Shown here in pieces: positions 1 to 13,386 of a stretch of 64,000 nt of DNA. Origin of the DNA: Nymphaea colorata (taxonomy: Eukaryota > Streptophyta > Magnoliopsida > Nymphaeales > Nymphaeaceae); the NCBI RefSeq assembly GCF_008831285.2, contig NC_045140.1:22070370-22134369 (forward strand), in the 5' to 3' direction. Made by a program: the position numbers and the translations under genes. The notes beneath the pieces were generated by a model that made no database searches, was not told where the DNA came from, and was given only the letters and a program-made list of their open reading frames with translations. Each line of letters begins with the position of its first letter. Within the stretch, counting starts at the first letter, position 1.

Positions 1-1812
1 AAGTCAAGCCAACAGATCACATTCTCAAAGATAAATTACTCAAGTGTAGCAATCAAATAGACAAGAAAACTTAAAGAATATACAAGTGCTGAACATAAAC
101 AAAAAATGGACACTTATCCAGCAACCATCCAAGCGTCCAATTTGTTCAAGAAAGGATTGTTGGCAGTGGATTCTGTGATGTCATAGGAGGGTTTTGGGTG
201 ACGGCACAATGCTGCAACCATAGAGGAACATTCTGTCCGCTCACAGTGTGGCAACAATGAGGCAAGGGATACACCCCCCTCCCCAAATTTAGGTGAATCA
301 TGCAGTTGGAGAGAATGCGCAACAAGGGGCAAACATTAGCAGGGAAAATGAGGCCATGTGGCAAGTGGTCATTGCTAACAAGCAGCTGCATGGAGGAGAT
401 GGCTGCCTTTCATGCATGCAAAGGAGGTTAGTGAATGGGATGGCACAACAGGCCTTAACGAGTGAGAAGGTGCAGGAAATGGCTGTAGGTGATGGCTTTC
501 TCTCGCATAATAAGAGCTCAATTTAGAAGGCCGTTTCCTGAACCCATTGGACAGGTGGTTGAGTTGGAAGGTCACACTCCATACTCATCAATGGCTCGGT
601 TGGTGGTCGACTTGACTGACCATAGTTGCAGCACTCAAAAGGAAAACCAAAACACATCATCGTACATGCAGGAGCAAGCCACTGCTTGTGGACTGTGGTG
701 GTAGAAGGGCACAATATGGTTGATGAAGCCATCATCTCAGATATACAGCCCAAGGAGGTCAATCATAGAAGGAGATTATTTGTCCTAAGACAGACCTACA
801 AGCAAATAACAAGGGCATTTGACTTCACGGTAGACGTTGCACTGGGGGAAAATCTGGCCAAGATAAGTTTGACTGTGCTTGCACGTCAACTATTCAAAGA
901 ACCTATAGCACGAGGTTCCAACCTAAGATTCACTTCAGTTAGGAAAGGGATTTTCCTGATCAGGGTCTGACTAGAAGCAGAGGTCGCCTACATAATGAGT
1001 CTGAGCAGATAAAACGTTGTAAGTTGCTTATTGGTTGCTAACCAGTGGTATCCTAGAATGCCACTGAAAGTAGAAATCTCCAGCCCCCAATAGATTCAGG
1101 AATAACAAGGTATCTACAAACCTCACCGCCCTCAATAGAGCTAAATTTGTGGAGGCTGATTCCTTTATGAAGGATTGCTCAAGCTAGAATTCGTATAAAG
1201 TCAAAATTGAAGTACCATTAGATTTCCTCCTAATTGTTCGAGTGGAGCTAGAGCTAGAGGATGGGCAGGTGTTAGAACATGGTCTCAAAGCCACTGCTTC
1301 CAATATCCTTTGTACCTTGTGAGGATAAAGGTCAAAGAAAGGAAGGGAAATCTCAACTTGATGAAATGCAAAGGATACAAGCAAATGATCTTCAAGCAAA
1401 GAATCATGAATAGATTGGTGCCATTGGCATGGCCTTTACCTATCTTCCTACATCATGAAGATCTCTGACACATTCCCACTAGCATGGTGGATGTACATGG
1501 TTGCTGGTCACTCCTGCTGGTGGTCCCTCCCCTCAACAGGGGTTGAGAAAGGTTTTTGTTCTAGTTTATTTTTGGTGGGTCTGTTCTGGAATCCCTTGGC
1601 ATTCTATTTGCAATGGTCCTATCCTAGTGTGGGATCCATTGCTCGTTCACATATTATAACATTTCTAATAATAAAAGCCAGGAGTCTATCCCCTAGCAGG
1701 CAGATATAGATATGACAAGTAGCAGCAAAAGCACAGGAAGAATCAGCGCAACACATAACAGGAACTTTGAATAATTTAAAGATAGAAAAAGGAAATGAAT
1801 GATACAACTCAC
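1..1812. other. Left edge: CLF intron 9 or sequence inserted in it, no recognised exon
   Basis: Exon 9 of CLF ends at 1813 in phase 2, needing an exon that starts with the conserved CLIARNL-type segment. I could not find that segment on the minus strand here, so the intron exceeds 1.8 kb. The plus strand holds several medium open frames (293-526, 489-704, 626-970) separated by stops and frame changes. They look like decayed repeat DNA, but no transposon domain is recognisable. Confidence 0.45.
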
Positions 1813-3999
1813 CTGTTCTTCCCAAATATTTCTACACCTTTAGCAAATAGGCTTTTCTCAATAGTCTTCCACACTTTATCTTCATAGGCTTCATGTTTAC
1901 CAACTGTTTTAGCACAAGGATTACCTTTCCGCGACATGTTGTCACTACATGTAACCGCATGCTCTTTATCTATTTCATTCTGTGTTCTATTAACAACTTT
2001 AGAGTCAAGTAGTTTCTCGCCATCTAACATAGGTAATGTATTGCTTCTCAACTTTCTAAGATTTGCAGGTTTTTCCACCTTTCTTGGTGAATCAGGTGTG
2101 GTGTCACTGTTCTCCTTGCGTGATGTGGACCTAAGCTTCATATCTCTTGGCCATAAAACACCACTCACAACTGAGTCAGAATCAGAAGCCATCAATTTCT
2201 TTTGTCTCTTACGTAAGCAAATTAATGCCTTTTCAGCAGCCCGTTTGTTGCTTTTCTTATTAATAGTAGATTTTGCAGATTGTGCAATTTTTGAAGGTGA
2301 CATTGCTTTACAAATTGAGCTGTCCTTCCGGGACCTTGTTTCTGATACACTGCTTTCAGATACAAGATTTGCAGTTGAAGAAGCACTTTCTGTCTGCTGA
2401 GATTTTGACCTTCTTCCACTAGATGAACCAGCCAATGCCCCCTTTTTTCTGGAGCTCATTTGACCTCCCGTACTGGTGGATGAAGGAGGTAATTGCTCTT
2501 CAAGTGCATCACGAGCAGGAGAACTGGCAGTTGCAGTACTTTCTGATTTCATTTCCTGATATGAACATCAAATACAAGATAGAGTAAATGACTTTGGAAG
2601 AAGACATAAGCTACATATTCTGTAGCCAGATTTCAAACAAAACAAATAGCACAAGCACAGCAATACATATGATAACATACCAAGAGATAGCAGTGGGTGC
2701 CACAAGGTGTTCCTGCATCATCAACTGGAACGCTCCATGGTAGCTGTTTCTCTGACTGAGGCGAAGAGTACAGCTAAGCAGTTTAGCATTGCACCAATAA
2801 TATGTGAGTAAATAACTATAATGCTATTCACTAACCGGTAGGACAAGGTCTTGAGAACATCCGTGTAATCTGCAATCAAAAACCTGCCAGACATTGAGGA
2901 AACAACTGTTGCAGCGAAAGGTATGTGCAATCAAATACTTCCAAAGACTGAAAACATACTAATTTTGGTTCTGCAGAAACCAACAGAACTGGTCATACCA
3001 GGCAACGGCGACAGAAAAGGTTATCAAAAGAATCTAAAGCAGCTTCAAGATCTTTTTCAGCAAAGGACTCCTCGTGCCAAATTTCTGCATCTGTTTCTTC
3101 CTTTCCTGGTGATAACTTAATCCTCTCCTCATTCAAAAGGCTTTCATACCTTTCCTGCACGAAAAGTTTAATTCTGTATCATACCTCAGTAATGCCAGAT
3201 CAGAACAAATAGGGAACAGCGAAAGAGGAATGCCATATACCAACATTGACAGCATCCAAAAAGAAAAAAGACAACAGTTTAAAACATTTGATGGCACTCC
3301 TACTGCTTTCATGCACATGCTGACACCAAAACAACAGAAAAACATGACGGAGGGAGAGAGAGGGAGAACCTTAATCTCAGAAGGCTTCCTTCCAAGCTGT
3401 TGGGCAAGTGATTCCAGCACGAGATCAGATAACCCAACTTCTTGAATAGTCATTCTGCGAGAACATTGAGAAAGATTATTTAGGGGCTGCCATCAAGTAT
3501 TATGATAAATCTCTGATACAAGAAACACATTTGATATGCAAAATGGCAGTATGTCATTGCCAGTGTAAAACAACTGAAACAACGAAATTAAATCAAATTC
3601 ACTATATCTAACATGCTATTAAGAACTGCAGGCAAATTTCTAAAAGAACATCGTGCTCTAACACAAGCAGCTTCATTGCAGTAAGCTAACCAGCCTAAAT
3701 GGTGGACCCTTCAATGTACTGAATACAGAAGAAAATATGGTTGACTTATACCTATACCTACATATGTTCATCCATAGATTTACACTTTACTGCTTCCGCT
3801 ACTTGCTTTCAGCACGCAGATAATCTTTTTTACATTTGTATAAGACTATAAGCTATTAAAGGACATCATGGGCACATCCTCAAACTTAGATTTGCAACCT
3901 CAAAGAAAGAAAAAAGTTCAGGTTTTCATCCAAAAAACTTAAGACCCTAAGAGTATTTTTGGGCATAAAAACTGTTCAATAAAAAAAACATGCAGAATG

Positions 4000-4046
<47 letters not shown>

Positions 4047-7000
4047 CAGTCCATTGTCACAAAAAACGTATATGGGTATTATACGGTGATGAATTTATTG
4101 GGTATAATACGGCACAGTTGTATATCTCAGGAATAAAAGTTATAAAACGGGAAAATCTCGGCAAATTTTTTAAAAATTTAAAACATTTAATAAATCCTAA
4201 AAATTATAAAAAATACAAAATACAAAAAAAACGCATATAATACGTGTTTTTTTTCACGTTTTTTATTTTCTGGTGTTTTTTAAAAAAGACGAGTTTTTTT
4301 CACGTTTAATACGGCTGACTCTGTTTTGGCGTATTATACGCGTCTTTTTCCAATAAGATGCATTTTTTCTGATGGTGATCTAAAGGTGAAAATAGGTGCC
4401 ACTGAATCTGCTGAACTCAGCCTTGTGTTGGATTTATTTTGTTAGGCAGAGTGCACTTACTGATACAATGGACTTTTGTTTGTGATCCTTTCTCAATTCA
4501 GTGCTTGCCTTTTTCATGGCCTTACTGTTAATTGTGGACAAGGATTGCAATACAGCAGTGATACCCTGCTCTAGGAGTGATTCTGCTTCATAATGTTGTC
4601 ATGCTCATAAAGGTTTCCACTTATAGGACAAAACTTTGTATTAGGAGAATGATCCTCCCATCATCACCGTATAATACCCATATACGTTTTTTGTGACAAT
4701 GCTTTAGATAATATTCAGTGCCTGCCTAATTCATGCAGAAAACTTGTTTGCTTCAAATGAAGCTTATTGCTGATTTTTTTCTGGAGTCATAGTGAAAAAA
4801 TTTGTTCCAAAAGAGAGAGAGAGAGAGCTGACAAATTTCTAAATTCTAAACATTTAAAAAGTACAATGACTCATAAAGAAAATAATGCAATTACGGGGAC
4901 CGGTTGAATGGCTCAAATTTGAGATTGAGGAACCAGAAATGAAATCCTAGGGTATCAGATCCAACTGTCCATAATTAACTTTTAAGCTGACCACCTCCCA
5001 TCTTTGTCTTATTAGAAGTGCGGGTCTCCAATCTAAGCTATACCTAAGCCCTGAAATCCATTTGCACCAGTGAGTGTTGTCTCGCTGATGCCACATGGAA
5101 GCCTCAAACATGAGATGCAATATTATCATATGCAACATAAGTAGCAATAGTAAAATGATTGACAAAGAGAAGCAGCTTAAGCTAAAAAAAACACTTGAGA
5201 ACATAAAGGAGAGAAGCTGATTGCACAATGCCATTTAAAAAAAAAAATGCTATGAAGAAGAGTGCATCTCTGCAGACATGGATTGGAGATCAAGTGGCAG
5301 TTCACACAATACAACTGACCCATCTGGACGATGACTTCCCAAAATAAGTTCAAAAAGCAAAGCAAACAATTAATCCTTCAAACAGAATATGCAAGTTTAT
5401 GATTTCCCAAATCAAGAATATGCAGAATAGAACAACCAACTAGAACAAAGAATGGTCAATTCGAAATCATCTCAACGAAGTATGGCACAAAAATTTGTAA
5501 TCCCCAGAACAATATCAGGGTCAAATTTTCCATTATATTTCACAAATTTTAATAGGTTCATGGATTTTACCAACCGAAGAACATAATCTTCACAACCACG
5601 AAATTCTCTCTTCTCCTCTTCTTCTTCCACAACATCATCTTCACTGTCACTGCAGATAAGGGCTTCTCCACCATTTTGATCATAATAAATCCGCCTCCTT
5701 CCAACAACAGATTGATCCTCAGTCATCCGTTGATTCCTGAACACATTGTCATCAGAGAACGGCAGGCACAAAGAAATTTAAAGAATCAGAAAAATGAGAA
5801 GACAAACCATGAAATCAGCAGTGAAGAAAGGAAAGAAATTCACATTTTAGACAACGCAAAAGCAGCAAGTTGCAATAATGTCACAAGTTTCTTCCAATGT
5901 GATGCTATCATATCTAGAACACCCATCCCAAATGAATCACATTGAGATAAAACGTAGAATTTAGCAATACACAAATAAACAATAGTTAGTAGGTTCAGTT
6001 ACTTGTGGATATGTATCACTAGGCAGGCAACTAATGCTGCATGAATGGAGATGAATGATAAGCTATTACAACAACATACATATGGTAGGATTACATTGAG
6101 GGCCTGAGGCTAGCCGTGAACTGTAGGATCAAGATGAGATTCCTTTTAACCATAAGTTAAGAGATTGGTAATTAACCAAGATTGAGTGCCATTAGGAAGA
6201 AGTGCATACACCAGTATGAGCTAAGGGAAAATGAAGGATTTGGTAAAGAGGCAAATCAAGGAGATACGAAAACTCAGTTCAGACTTTTTGTCTCAGACTA
6301 GACCTTGTCCATACTAAAATTGACAGTTTTTTGAATATATAATTTTCTTATGATAGCACATATAGTCATATACAAGAGACTATTAACTTTTATGGACCTT
6401 AAAGCCCAGTCATTGATCACTTACATAAAACAACATACTAGAAGCCAAGAAGCTAAGAGATTAGCATTTATTAAGTCATATTCGCCTGCGCATTGCAGAA
6501 TGTCCACTCAAAACTAGCAGTTTGGGTACAAAATCTAGGATGAAAGAATATGATGTTTGCACATGCCACATGAAGAAACATCAAACCAGGTGCAGTTTTT
6601 GAAGTTTTGAATGTCAAAATTGACAAAATTTTCTTGCATTTAAATGGTAAACAGTAAACTATTAAGAAGTCAAAATGAGAACAGGTTCAGGCACAAGCGA
6701 GCAACAACAATCCAAGTTTGTTTCATCCAAAAAGAAAATGATTGAACAATTTTTCAGTAAGCAGCTAGAATCCCACTGACTGGTATTACATCAAGAACAT
6801 GACCAAGAAGAGCGACCTTAGAGCAAATCTATCTATAACATATTAAAAAAATAAATTCATAAAACTTAAAATCCAAAAAACATATGATTTACAACAGATG
6901 AATCCACGTGCATTACTTGATAGAATATCAAACCACAATACCTATCTAAAAAAATCCATGTAGTGTAAGGAGGCAATTTTTGCACTTCTGGCAACTTGAC

Positions 7001-9778
7001 AGGGCGCACGGTACTTCGTCCTCCAAGGTTATTTGCCAAAGCAGTTGTTGTGGAAGCATTTGATACATCCTCAAGACAGCAAATATTTTGTTTTCCACAT
7101 CCAGTATGATCAAGGCTGCTTGATGTACAAGATGCATCTTCCCGATTCTTCGCTAACAAGTCAACTGGTTTACCACCACTAATTTTTGTAGAAGACCTCA
7201 TCATTGACAAATTATATAAATGATCTGTAAAGCTTCCTAGTTTTTTGTTGTTCTCTTCAATTTTGTGCTGAAGAAACGCATTTATCAGTAGAGCTCTAAA
7301 ATCAAACTGTGAAAACTTTACAAAGTACTGAGTCAGGAAATAAACATGAAAACTTAAATACCTTTACAGCCATGACACGGTCAGCTGCAACTTGCATTTT
7401 CAGGGATTCAATAACCGATAAGATCTTATCAATAGCTGCAATGTCTTGTGAACCATCAATCTGAAAGTGATAAGTAATAGGCTGATTAAACTCACTGACA
7501 CAAATATATACATGCATGCTTGTGGTTGCACAAACACAATGAGTACATGCATCTCTGCACTTGCACACCCAATAAAAAGGCAAAATTTCTAATCAAGAAT
7601 CCAATAATTTGTTCAGCAGAAAGAAAGCAAAAGCCACGGTCCCAATAAAGAAAAAAACACAACAATTTTGACTTGTGCTTCCAGAAAGGATTTGAAATTT
7701 AAACCAGACAAAGTGACACGTGCCCTGGTATCTAGAGAATCAAAAAATATTTGAAATTCATAGATTTGATGTGGATCTGACTTGGCATGCTTTTGCTAAT
7801 GTGGAAAAAGATCTCCAGCAGAATCCACTGTTGCTGACATATATAATTAAACTGCATCACCTGGCATGCAGCTACAAGATAACACTGCCACCACTAATCA
7901 AAATTTCTTTTTCAAGTGATTTTGTTCACAAAAGCTTTCCTTTGAAGGATGAAAGATTTTTTCAGAATAAGTGAAAAAAAACAACCACAAAATCATGAAA
8001 CTTTCTCTTGGAAGGTATAGCATTTAAAACATTCTGCGGAGCTAAAAGATAAAGGACTCTTGTTCTCAATAGTCCAACCAAATGAAATTTTTATAAACAA
8101 TTGATTATTGAGCAATGCAGAAATTGAATGCCAACAGTCTGATTATTTCCAATGGCTTGGTTTTCCTACAGAAAAGGGAAAATTGGTGTATGGGTATAGA
8201 AGTGTAGATATTTGCAATAATCAACATGTAAAAGAAAAAGTTAGAGAAGACACCATAGAATAGAACAGCCTGATTACAATAAAGTCATAGCTATGTAAAT
8301 ATCAGCAACCTATAAAAAGCATAGCACCACACGGTAGCATTATGTTTTAAATAGAATGACAGCACATGAAAGATATTTCATTTAAATTGAACTATGTCAT
8401 TCTAAAATGTAGTGAATCAGTTAATGGTTTCAAACGTTCAAAGCCAACAGTAAGTACTTTCAAATTTCTACCAATAATCTTATTCTTATGATAATCTGAA
8501 ACAAATCCAATATATATAAGAAAATGGACTAAAATTTTGGATAGGCGCATTTTACGGTTGGCTAACCTCAAAAAAACGACAAGTCAGCATAGCATGGAAT
8601 AGTGCAGTCTCAATTAAAGTACAAACATCACCATCTTACTTCAAGCCACGTTCTGTCTAAGCATCCTCTCCTGCCTACCGCCTTACTCACCCCCATTTTC
8701 TCTTTTTCTTTTTCTTTTTCTTTTTCTTTTTCTTTTCTTTCTTCCCCTTGCTTACTGGACCTGAAGAAAAGTGGCGCCGGGCTTTTTCACTTAATGCTTT
8801 CTTCGAGTTTGATGTCAAGTAGGCAGTATTTGCCACTCAAATCCATTTTGGCATTGCGCTTAAGGTTTGGGTCCTGTTTTGAAATTGAGAACCATCGTAC
8901 TCACGGTATAGAAGGATCAATAAACGGCAGTGTTACGCCCCTAGAATTTAAGTTTCGGTTTCTTTAATATGTTCAAGAAATAGCATATCCAGCTGCATCA
9001 ACGAACGGATATTGGAACGCATTTCGTTGCTTCTGAAATGCTAGAACGCGATCGTCCGAAGGAGTGAAGGGCGTTATATAGAATAAACTGGAAATAAGAA
9101 GCGATAGCATCATTTAGAGCATAAGACATCGCATGCACACCGTGCAAGCACAGAACCTCAAGTGATTGTTCTAGGATAACGAACAATATTCCTCGAAAAT
9201 GTAGTCCAGAAAAATTATGCGGCTCTTGGCGTCCAACCAATTACCCACTCGGATACAACAACTAATGCAGCAGTGCATCCACTCGGAAATGCGCAAAAAG
9301 AAAGCAAGCGCAACCTTCAAAAGTTAGAAGCCTCACTAGCATATTAAGAACCGCCACGAATCAATCGTAGGATCAAGACCCACGTTATCAGAAAATGACA
9401 GCAAAGTCAACGATAATGATATTTTCCAGTGGAAAGCCACTGGGGCTTCAAAGACGCTTCGATGAATCGTGCACCCACATAAAATGTCAGTCCACTAATC
9501 CGCTTGGACATCTTCAACCCCGTGAAAAGATAAAATAACGATTAGAACAATCAAACGTGAAACGTAACGAGAAATTTACAGAATTCCCCCCCGTTAAAAA
9601 CGGGAGAGAGGAGGACAAATCTCAAAGCGGCCCATGATGCAAAAGAACGGACACACAGCAGCCAAAAGCAAAACATGACACTCCGAAGAAGAAATAATAT
9701 GGCAACCTGCGCATCCTTGGCGTCGAGTTTGGTTGGAACCCTCGATCCGGAGGCCGAGCTCGTGGATTTTGACGTCAT
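1813..9778 (-). CDS. CLF: CURLY LEAF-type E(z) histone H3K27 methyltransferase, N-terminal part (3' exons outside window)
   Basis: Catalytic subunit of Polycomb repressive complex 2, which trimethylates H3K27 in the nucleus. Nine exons read on the minus strand: 9778-9707, 7460-7362, 7267-6942, 5736-5575, 3454-3370, 3154-2999, 2883-2836, 2755-2681 and 2555-1813, giving about 588 residues with all phases matching. Family landmarks in order: helix with VIESLKMQVAADR, the PPYTTWIFLDRNQRMTEDQS block, VVGRRRIYYDQNGGEALICS followed by an acidic run, EDYVLRMTIQEVGLSD, the cysteine-rich C5 region DSFDNLFCRRCLVFDC, a basic NLS-like stretch (LRKRQKK), and IEKSLFAKGVEIFGKN. EDYVLR, TEDQS, ASDSDS and EKSLF fit CLF better than SWINGER. 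CXC and SET domains (about 300 residues) must lie left of base 1. The start is the first ATG after a TATA box at 10009-10015. The acceptor of exon 8 could also be 18 nt upstream; I chose the one matching the family. Confidence 0.93.
4002..4045. repeat. (TG)22 microsatellite in CLF intron 4
   Basis: A perfect TG dinucleotide run of 44 bases lies immediately left of the inverted-repeat element at 4052. It is intronic to CLF. Confidence 0.97.
4052..4701. mobile_element. 650-bp non-autonomous DNA transposon with 41-bp perfect terminal inverted repeats
   Basis: The left end, 4052-4092, begins CATTGTCACAAAAAACG, and the right end, 4661-4701, is its exact reverse complement over 41 bases. The interior is AT-rich and non-coding. 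The motif around ATAATACG recurs near 4075, 4102, 4231, 4302, 4329 and 4668 in both orientations, as expected for subterminal transposase-binding repeats. No convincing target-site duplication is visible: flanks read gtc on the left and ctt on the right. The superfamily is therefore unresolved; long TIRs suggest a Mutator-like MITE. It sits in CLF intron 4, which is 2.1 kb long. Confidence 0.8.
8702..8736. repeat. (CTTTTT)n hexanucleotide microsatellite
   Basis: About six tandem copies of a TTTTTC hexamer lie inside CLF intron 1 (7461-9706). Confidence 0.9.
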
Positions 9779-10008
9779 ACCGGCAGCTAGGACGGTAAGA
9801 ATAAGCGGAACAGCAAATGCGAGAGGAAATAATGGCGGGGAGACGGCCGTTTCCCGACGATGGATTCGCTGGAACCCTAGCTCGCCTCCGCCGTGACCCG
9901 ACGACGGAGACCCAAAAAGGAGAAAAGAATGAAAGGGGATTAAATTGGTGGGAAGCCAATCTTTTGAAATCGTCACTCCCCGTTATCGGCTGGAGCCCTG
10001 GGTCCACC

Positions 10009-10015
10009 ATTTATA
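10009..10015 (-). promoter_or_regulatory. Probable TATA box of the CLF gene
   Basis: On the minus strand the sequence reads GTATAAATGG, about 230 bases upstream of the chosen ATG at 9778. This position is compatible with transcription starting near 9980 and a 5' UTR of about 200 bases. It is inferred from sequence only. Confidence 0.5.
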
Positions 10016-11437
10016 CCCGGTCTTTTCCCGTTCCCATTGGCTCTGTGGGCCCCACCGGCCGCCCTCTTCTACCCTTCTTTTTACTTTTGCATTATTTATA
10101 ATTAGCGTGACTTGGCGAGCTTGAATATTAATATTTTCTGTAGAGTGGGCGGGGTGGTGGTTTGGTGAGAGAATAAAAAAAACAGGAGAACGTATGTTTA
10201 TACTCGAAATATATGAGTTGAAAAAATAAATATTAATATCTTGCGAAAATTGATTTGCTCACTGAATTTTCATATTGTGTGCATATATGTCAATATCTTG
10301 CTAATTTCACGTCCATCTAATATATTAAATTTATAAACATCATCTAGAAAAATGGCTGAACGGACCATGGGGGCAAAGGCCGCTATTTTACATAACTATA
10401 AAAGCTATTTATTTATTTTAATTTCGTTGACGCTTACCAGCCAACCCGACCTTACTACTGCAACCTGCCGATGGACCGTCCTTCAAATTTATCGCACTGG
10501 GATGGACCGTCGATGGCACGGTAGCCTGCGTGTCGGCCATGGCTTGACCAAATGGATTGATGATGGTCCCCGGTGGCGTCGCATTCACGTTACCTCCGGT
10601 CCCGCTCCCGCCCTCATCGCCGGCCAACCGTGGCCGGTGATCTAATGCACGTGCTCCGCCTGATCAATAGATTTCCACCGGAATTTCGAACGCCGGAGGT
10701 TGCATCCCATAAATTTTGATTGAAAACTCTAAAGGTATGGATTAATGTTATAGATATCACTTGGCATAAGAGTGTCTGTATCATATTTGCCTATGAACAA
10801 CTTAATGCGAATGTTATAAAATTGTTAATAAATTAATGACTTAACGCAAGGCAACAGGAAAAGGATAGCCGCGCTTTCGGGCCGTAATCATGAATTGATT
10901 GAGCCACATGGGCCGTGAGTTCGCTTTTGTTTGCGAACTTGTCCTATTAGAGCTCGTTGGATTGGCCCAACGCTTCGTCAGATGGCTGGACCCACAGAGG
11001 CGGTACAGCGTCATGCGTGTCAATTCCCAGGAACGCCTACAGTGCTGCCAAAGCCTAATCGCGTCGGGTAGTTGACGTGATATGTTAGGGCTAATACATG
11101 TCGACTACACCATGCTCCTATCTATTTGTAGTTTTGTACCGAACTATTTAGTAGCCCTGCCCCACGACGAGGTACTGAGTCGAGGCGGTACATATATCGC
11201 GAAATAAAGGCTTTCGTGGCGCAGTTCCATTAACACGCTTCTAGCGGCGAAATTCGAGGTACATGTATAGCAGCGATTATTTAATGCTTGTCCGGTCTTT
11301 TGTGAACCAGCTTCTAAGAGGTGTTTGAATGGCTGGATGGCTTCCTTTTTTATTTTATGGATGATAGGAACGGTTATCCTCATCTCTGCTCTGGATTCAG
11401 GACTTGGGTTTGAATAAAGTGTCTAGTCAAGTTTAAT

Positions 11438-11702
11438 GGCCTGTTTGGGTGACGCATCCGATCATAATTTCAAAGCCAAGGCCACGTTTAGGCCCCATAC
11501 CGCTATTTAGTTTGTGTTTGAGTGACTGGAAAGTCAGGTTTTTGCATAACGTTTGCTTTATTTTGTTCGTGAAAACCTAGTTTTTCCTTGTATTCCAAGC
11601 ACACCAACCCGGTTTCAAGAAACTGTTTAAAAACCGAGTTTTCACTGTTGACAAAACCGTGTTTTCACAAAACCAATGTATTTGAGAGTGTCATCCAAAT
11701 GC
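11438..11702. mobile_element. Putative MITE of about 265 bp
   Basis: The left end reads GGCCTGTTTGGGTGAC and the right end, reverse-complemented, reads AGCATTTGGATGAC, an imperfect terminal inverted repeat of a kind common in plant MITEs. The interior has imperfect palindromes of AAAACCG/GTTTTC type and no coding potential. No clean target-site duplication was found, so the boundaries are approximate. Confidence 0.35.
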
Positions 11703-12734
11703 TATTTAAGCTGCAGCCCAAAGTCGGTTGACGTGAATGTTGGTTATTTTGAGTAAAGCAAAATTTGATAGAATTAGCTTGACTAGCGTCGGTTAAGTTG
11801 TGTCAGGTTTGGGCCTTGGTCGGCTAAGTTAGGTCGAGTTTGAGCTAAATTATTCGTGTTGAAGTCGAGGAATGCAAGTTTGGAGATGTGCCTTAGACTC
11901 AGCTTGAACTTAGTTCATATAGCCGAAACTTCAGCTCAGCCGAGTAATATCTTGGCTGAAGAGTTTGAGCTTCACTCAAGTTTGTCCCAATGCATTGAAG
12001 GGGGTGGCCAGCTTGATCGATCATGTATCTGGCGTTGTTGAGTTAAACTGTCACAGGCTAACTTTGCCAAGTCTTATTTGGCCCGTGCGGCATTGAGGGT
12101 TTCCGAAACCTTTAGTCAGTCTTAACTCTATCTTAATGTAGTGGAACCTTTCATCAATCTTTTGGTATCGTGAATTAAATTATAAGTGTTAAACACTCGG
12201 CGCACCATCACCAAATATTATCTCATAATAGACAATTCATAAGTCGTGGTCATGAGGCTTTGTCAGAACACTATCATTCATCCAAGCTCATGTATGCTTT
12301 CATACAAAACTTGGGTAGGAAAAATTTCAATTGGGAGGAAGTCTACAGTCAAAACCAGTTGCTGACTATATATCGTTAAGCAACGCAGCTGAACTATCGC
12401 CTAACTTGACGATAAACTTTCACTTGTTTGCCTTTGCGTAACTTTATGTGGTTGTGAACGCAACATATGTGTTCACTGAAGGAATTAGCCCTAACCTACA
12501 TGCACCTCTGTGTGCATCCAAACACTATGCATGAAAAACTTACCAACTGACTTACACATTTTGAATGGACTGATGACTATGATGCACTTATACATTTTGT
12601 CTTTACACCACCGCAACTAGATCTCACTTGCTTCCCAAACAATGCCCAAACTGACAAAGCAACATCCCCATTCTGCTAGCTTAGTTGGGCCAGACATAAT
12701 CAGGTAGTGAAAATTGAGTCACGATTTAAAGGCT

Positions 12735-12806
12735 TTCAAAAGTCGAGTCCAACGATGGCTTGGCTCAAACTTCAAAAGTCGAGTCCAACGATGGCTTGGC
12801 TCAAAC
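12735..12806. repeat. 36-bp tandem duplication, two exact copies
   Basis: 12735-12770 and 12771-12806 are identical and directly adjacent. Each unit begins TTCAAAAGTCGAG and ends GGCTCAAAC. Confidence 0.95.
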
Positions 12807-13386
12807 TCAGATACTGTGCTTCCGGACCTAGGAGTGTAGGTTGAAGAGAGAGATAGAGAGAGAGAGAGGGGAAAAATTTGTTAAGAAAAAGCTCGGCATA
12901 CCCATTTTTTTAGTTACAGTTAATTTAAAATCATTAGTTTTTCACCAACTAATATTAAAATAAATTTTTGCGGCCAACGATTCACAAATATTTGGTTGAG
13001 TGTCCCGTTTAAGATGCCAACGATTCACAAATAAGTACATATTTGATATTTGACAAGATTGGTCGCGATGATTTATTGGTTGAACACTCGAGAAAGAATT
13101 GCGGAGCCCCCACCAAACAACTGGAGTGGCAGACTTAGGAACAAACATTTGGTAAGAATTTGTGTAATATCAGACAAAATGACCAATCTAATTTCACGGC
13201 ACGCGTCGTCCAACCCTAAAATGTCTACCGGCGGTTTGAATAACTTTGCACGCAAAGTTCGCGTGTGACGAGGACCGTCGGCAACAACTCTGAAGTTGCA
13301 CAGGATCACATCCGATCCGTTTTCATTTCCACAAAAGGAACGCAGTGATAACTGATAAGCCTGCGAGCAAGCCCCGGGAAGAAGCC

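Larger units (their letters stand above)
10017..13386. other. Intergenic region between CLF and SDHAF4
   Basis: No gene is supported across these 3.4 kb. The region holds a probable MITE (11438-11702), a degraded repeat tract rich in variants of gagctt/gagctc (about 11780-11960), an exact 36-bp tandem duplication (12735-12806) and a short GA-rich run near 12846-12870. It contains the CLF and SDHAF4 promoters, since the two genes are divergent. Confidence 0.6.

Noticed and set aside
626-970. Plus-strand open frame of 115 codons at the left edge
   Set aside because: No recognisable domain, low-complexity neighbours with stops in all continuations; more likely decayed repeat DNA inside a CLF intron.
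10352-10645. Overlapping open frames on both strands in a locally GC-rich patch
   Set aside because: No family signature, no splice or promoter context, and the two strands give equally long frames, as expected from GC bias.
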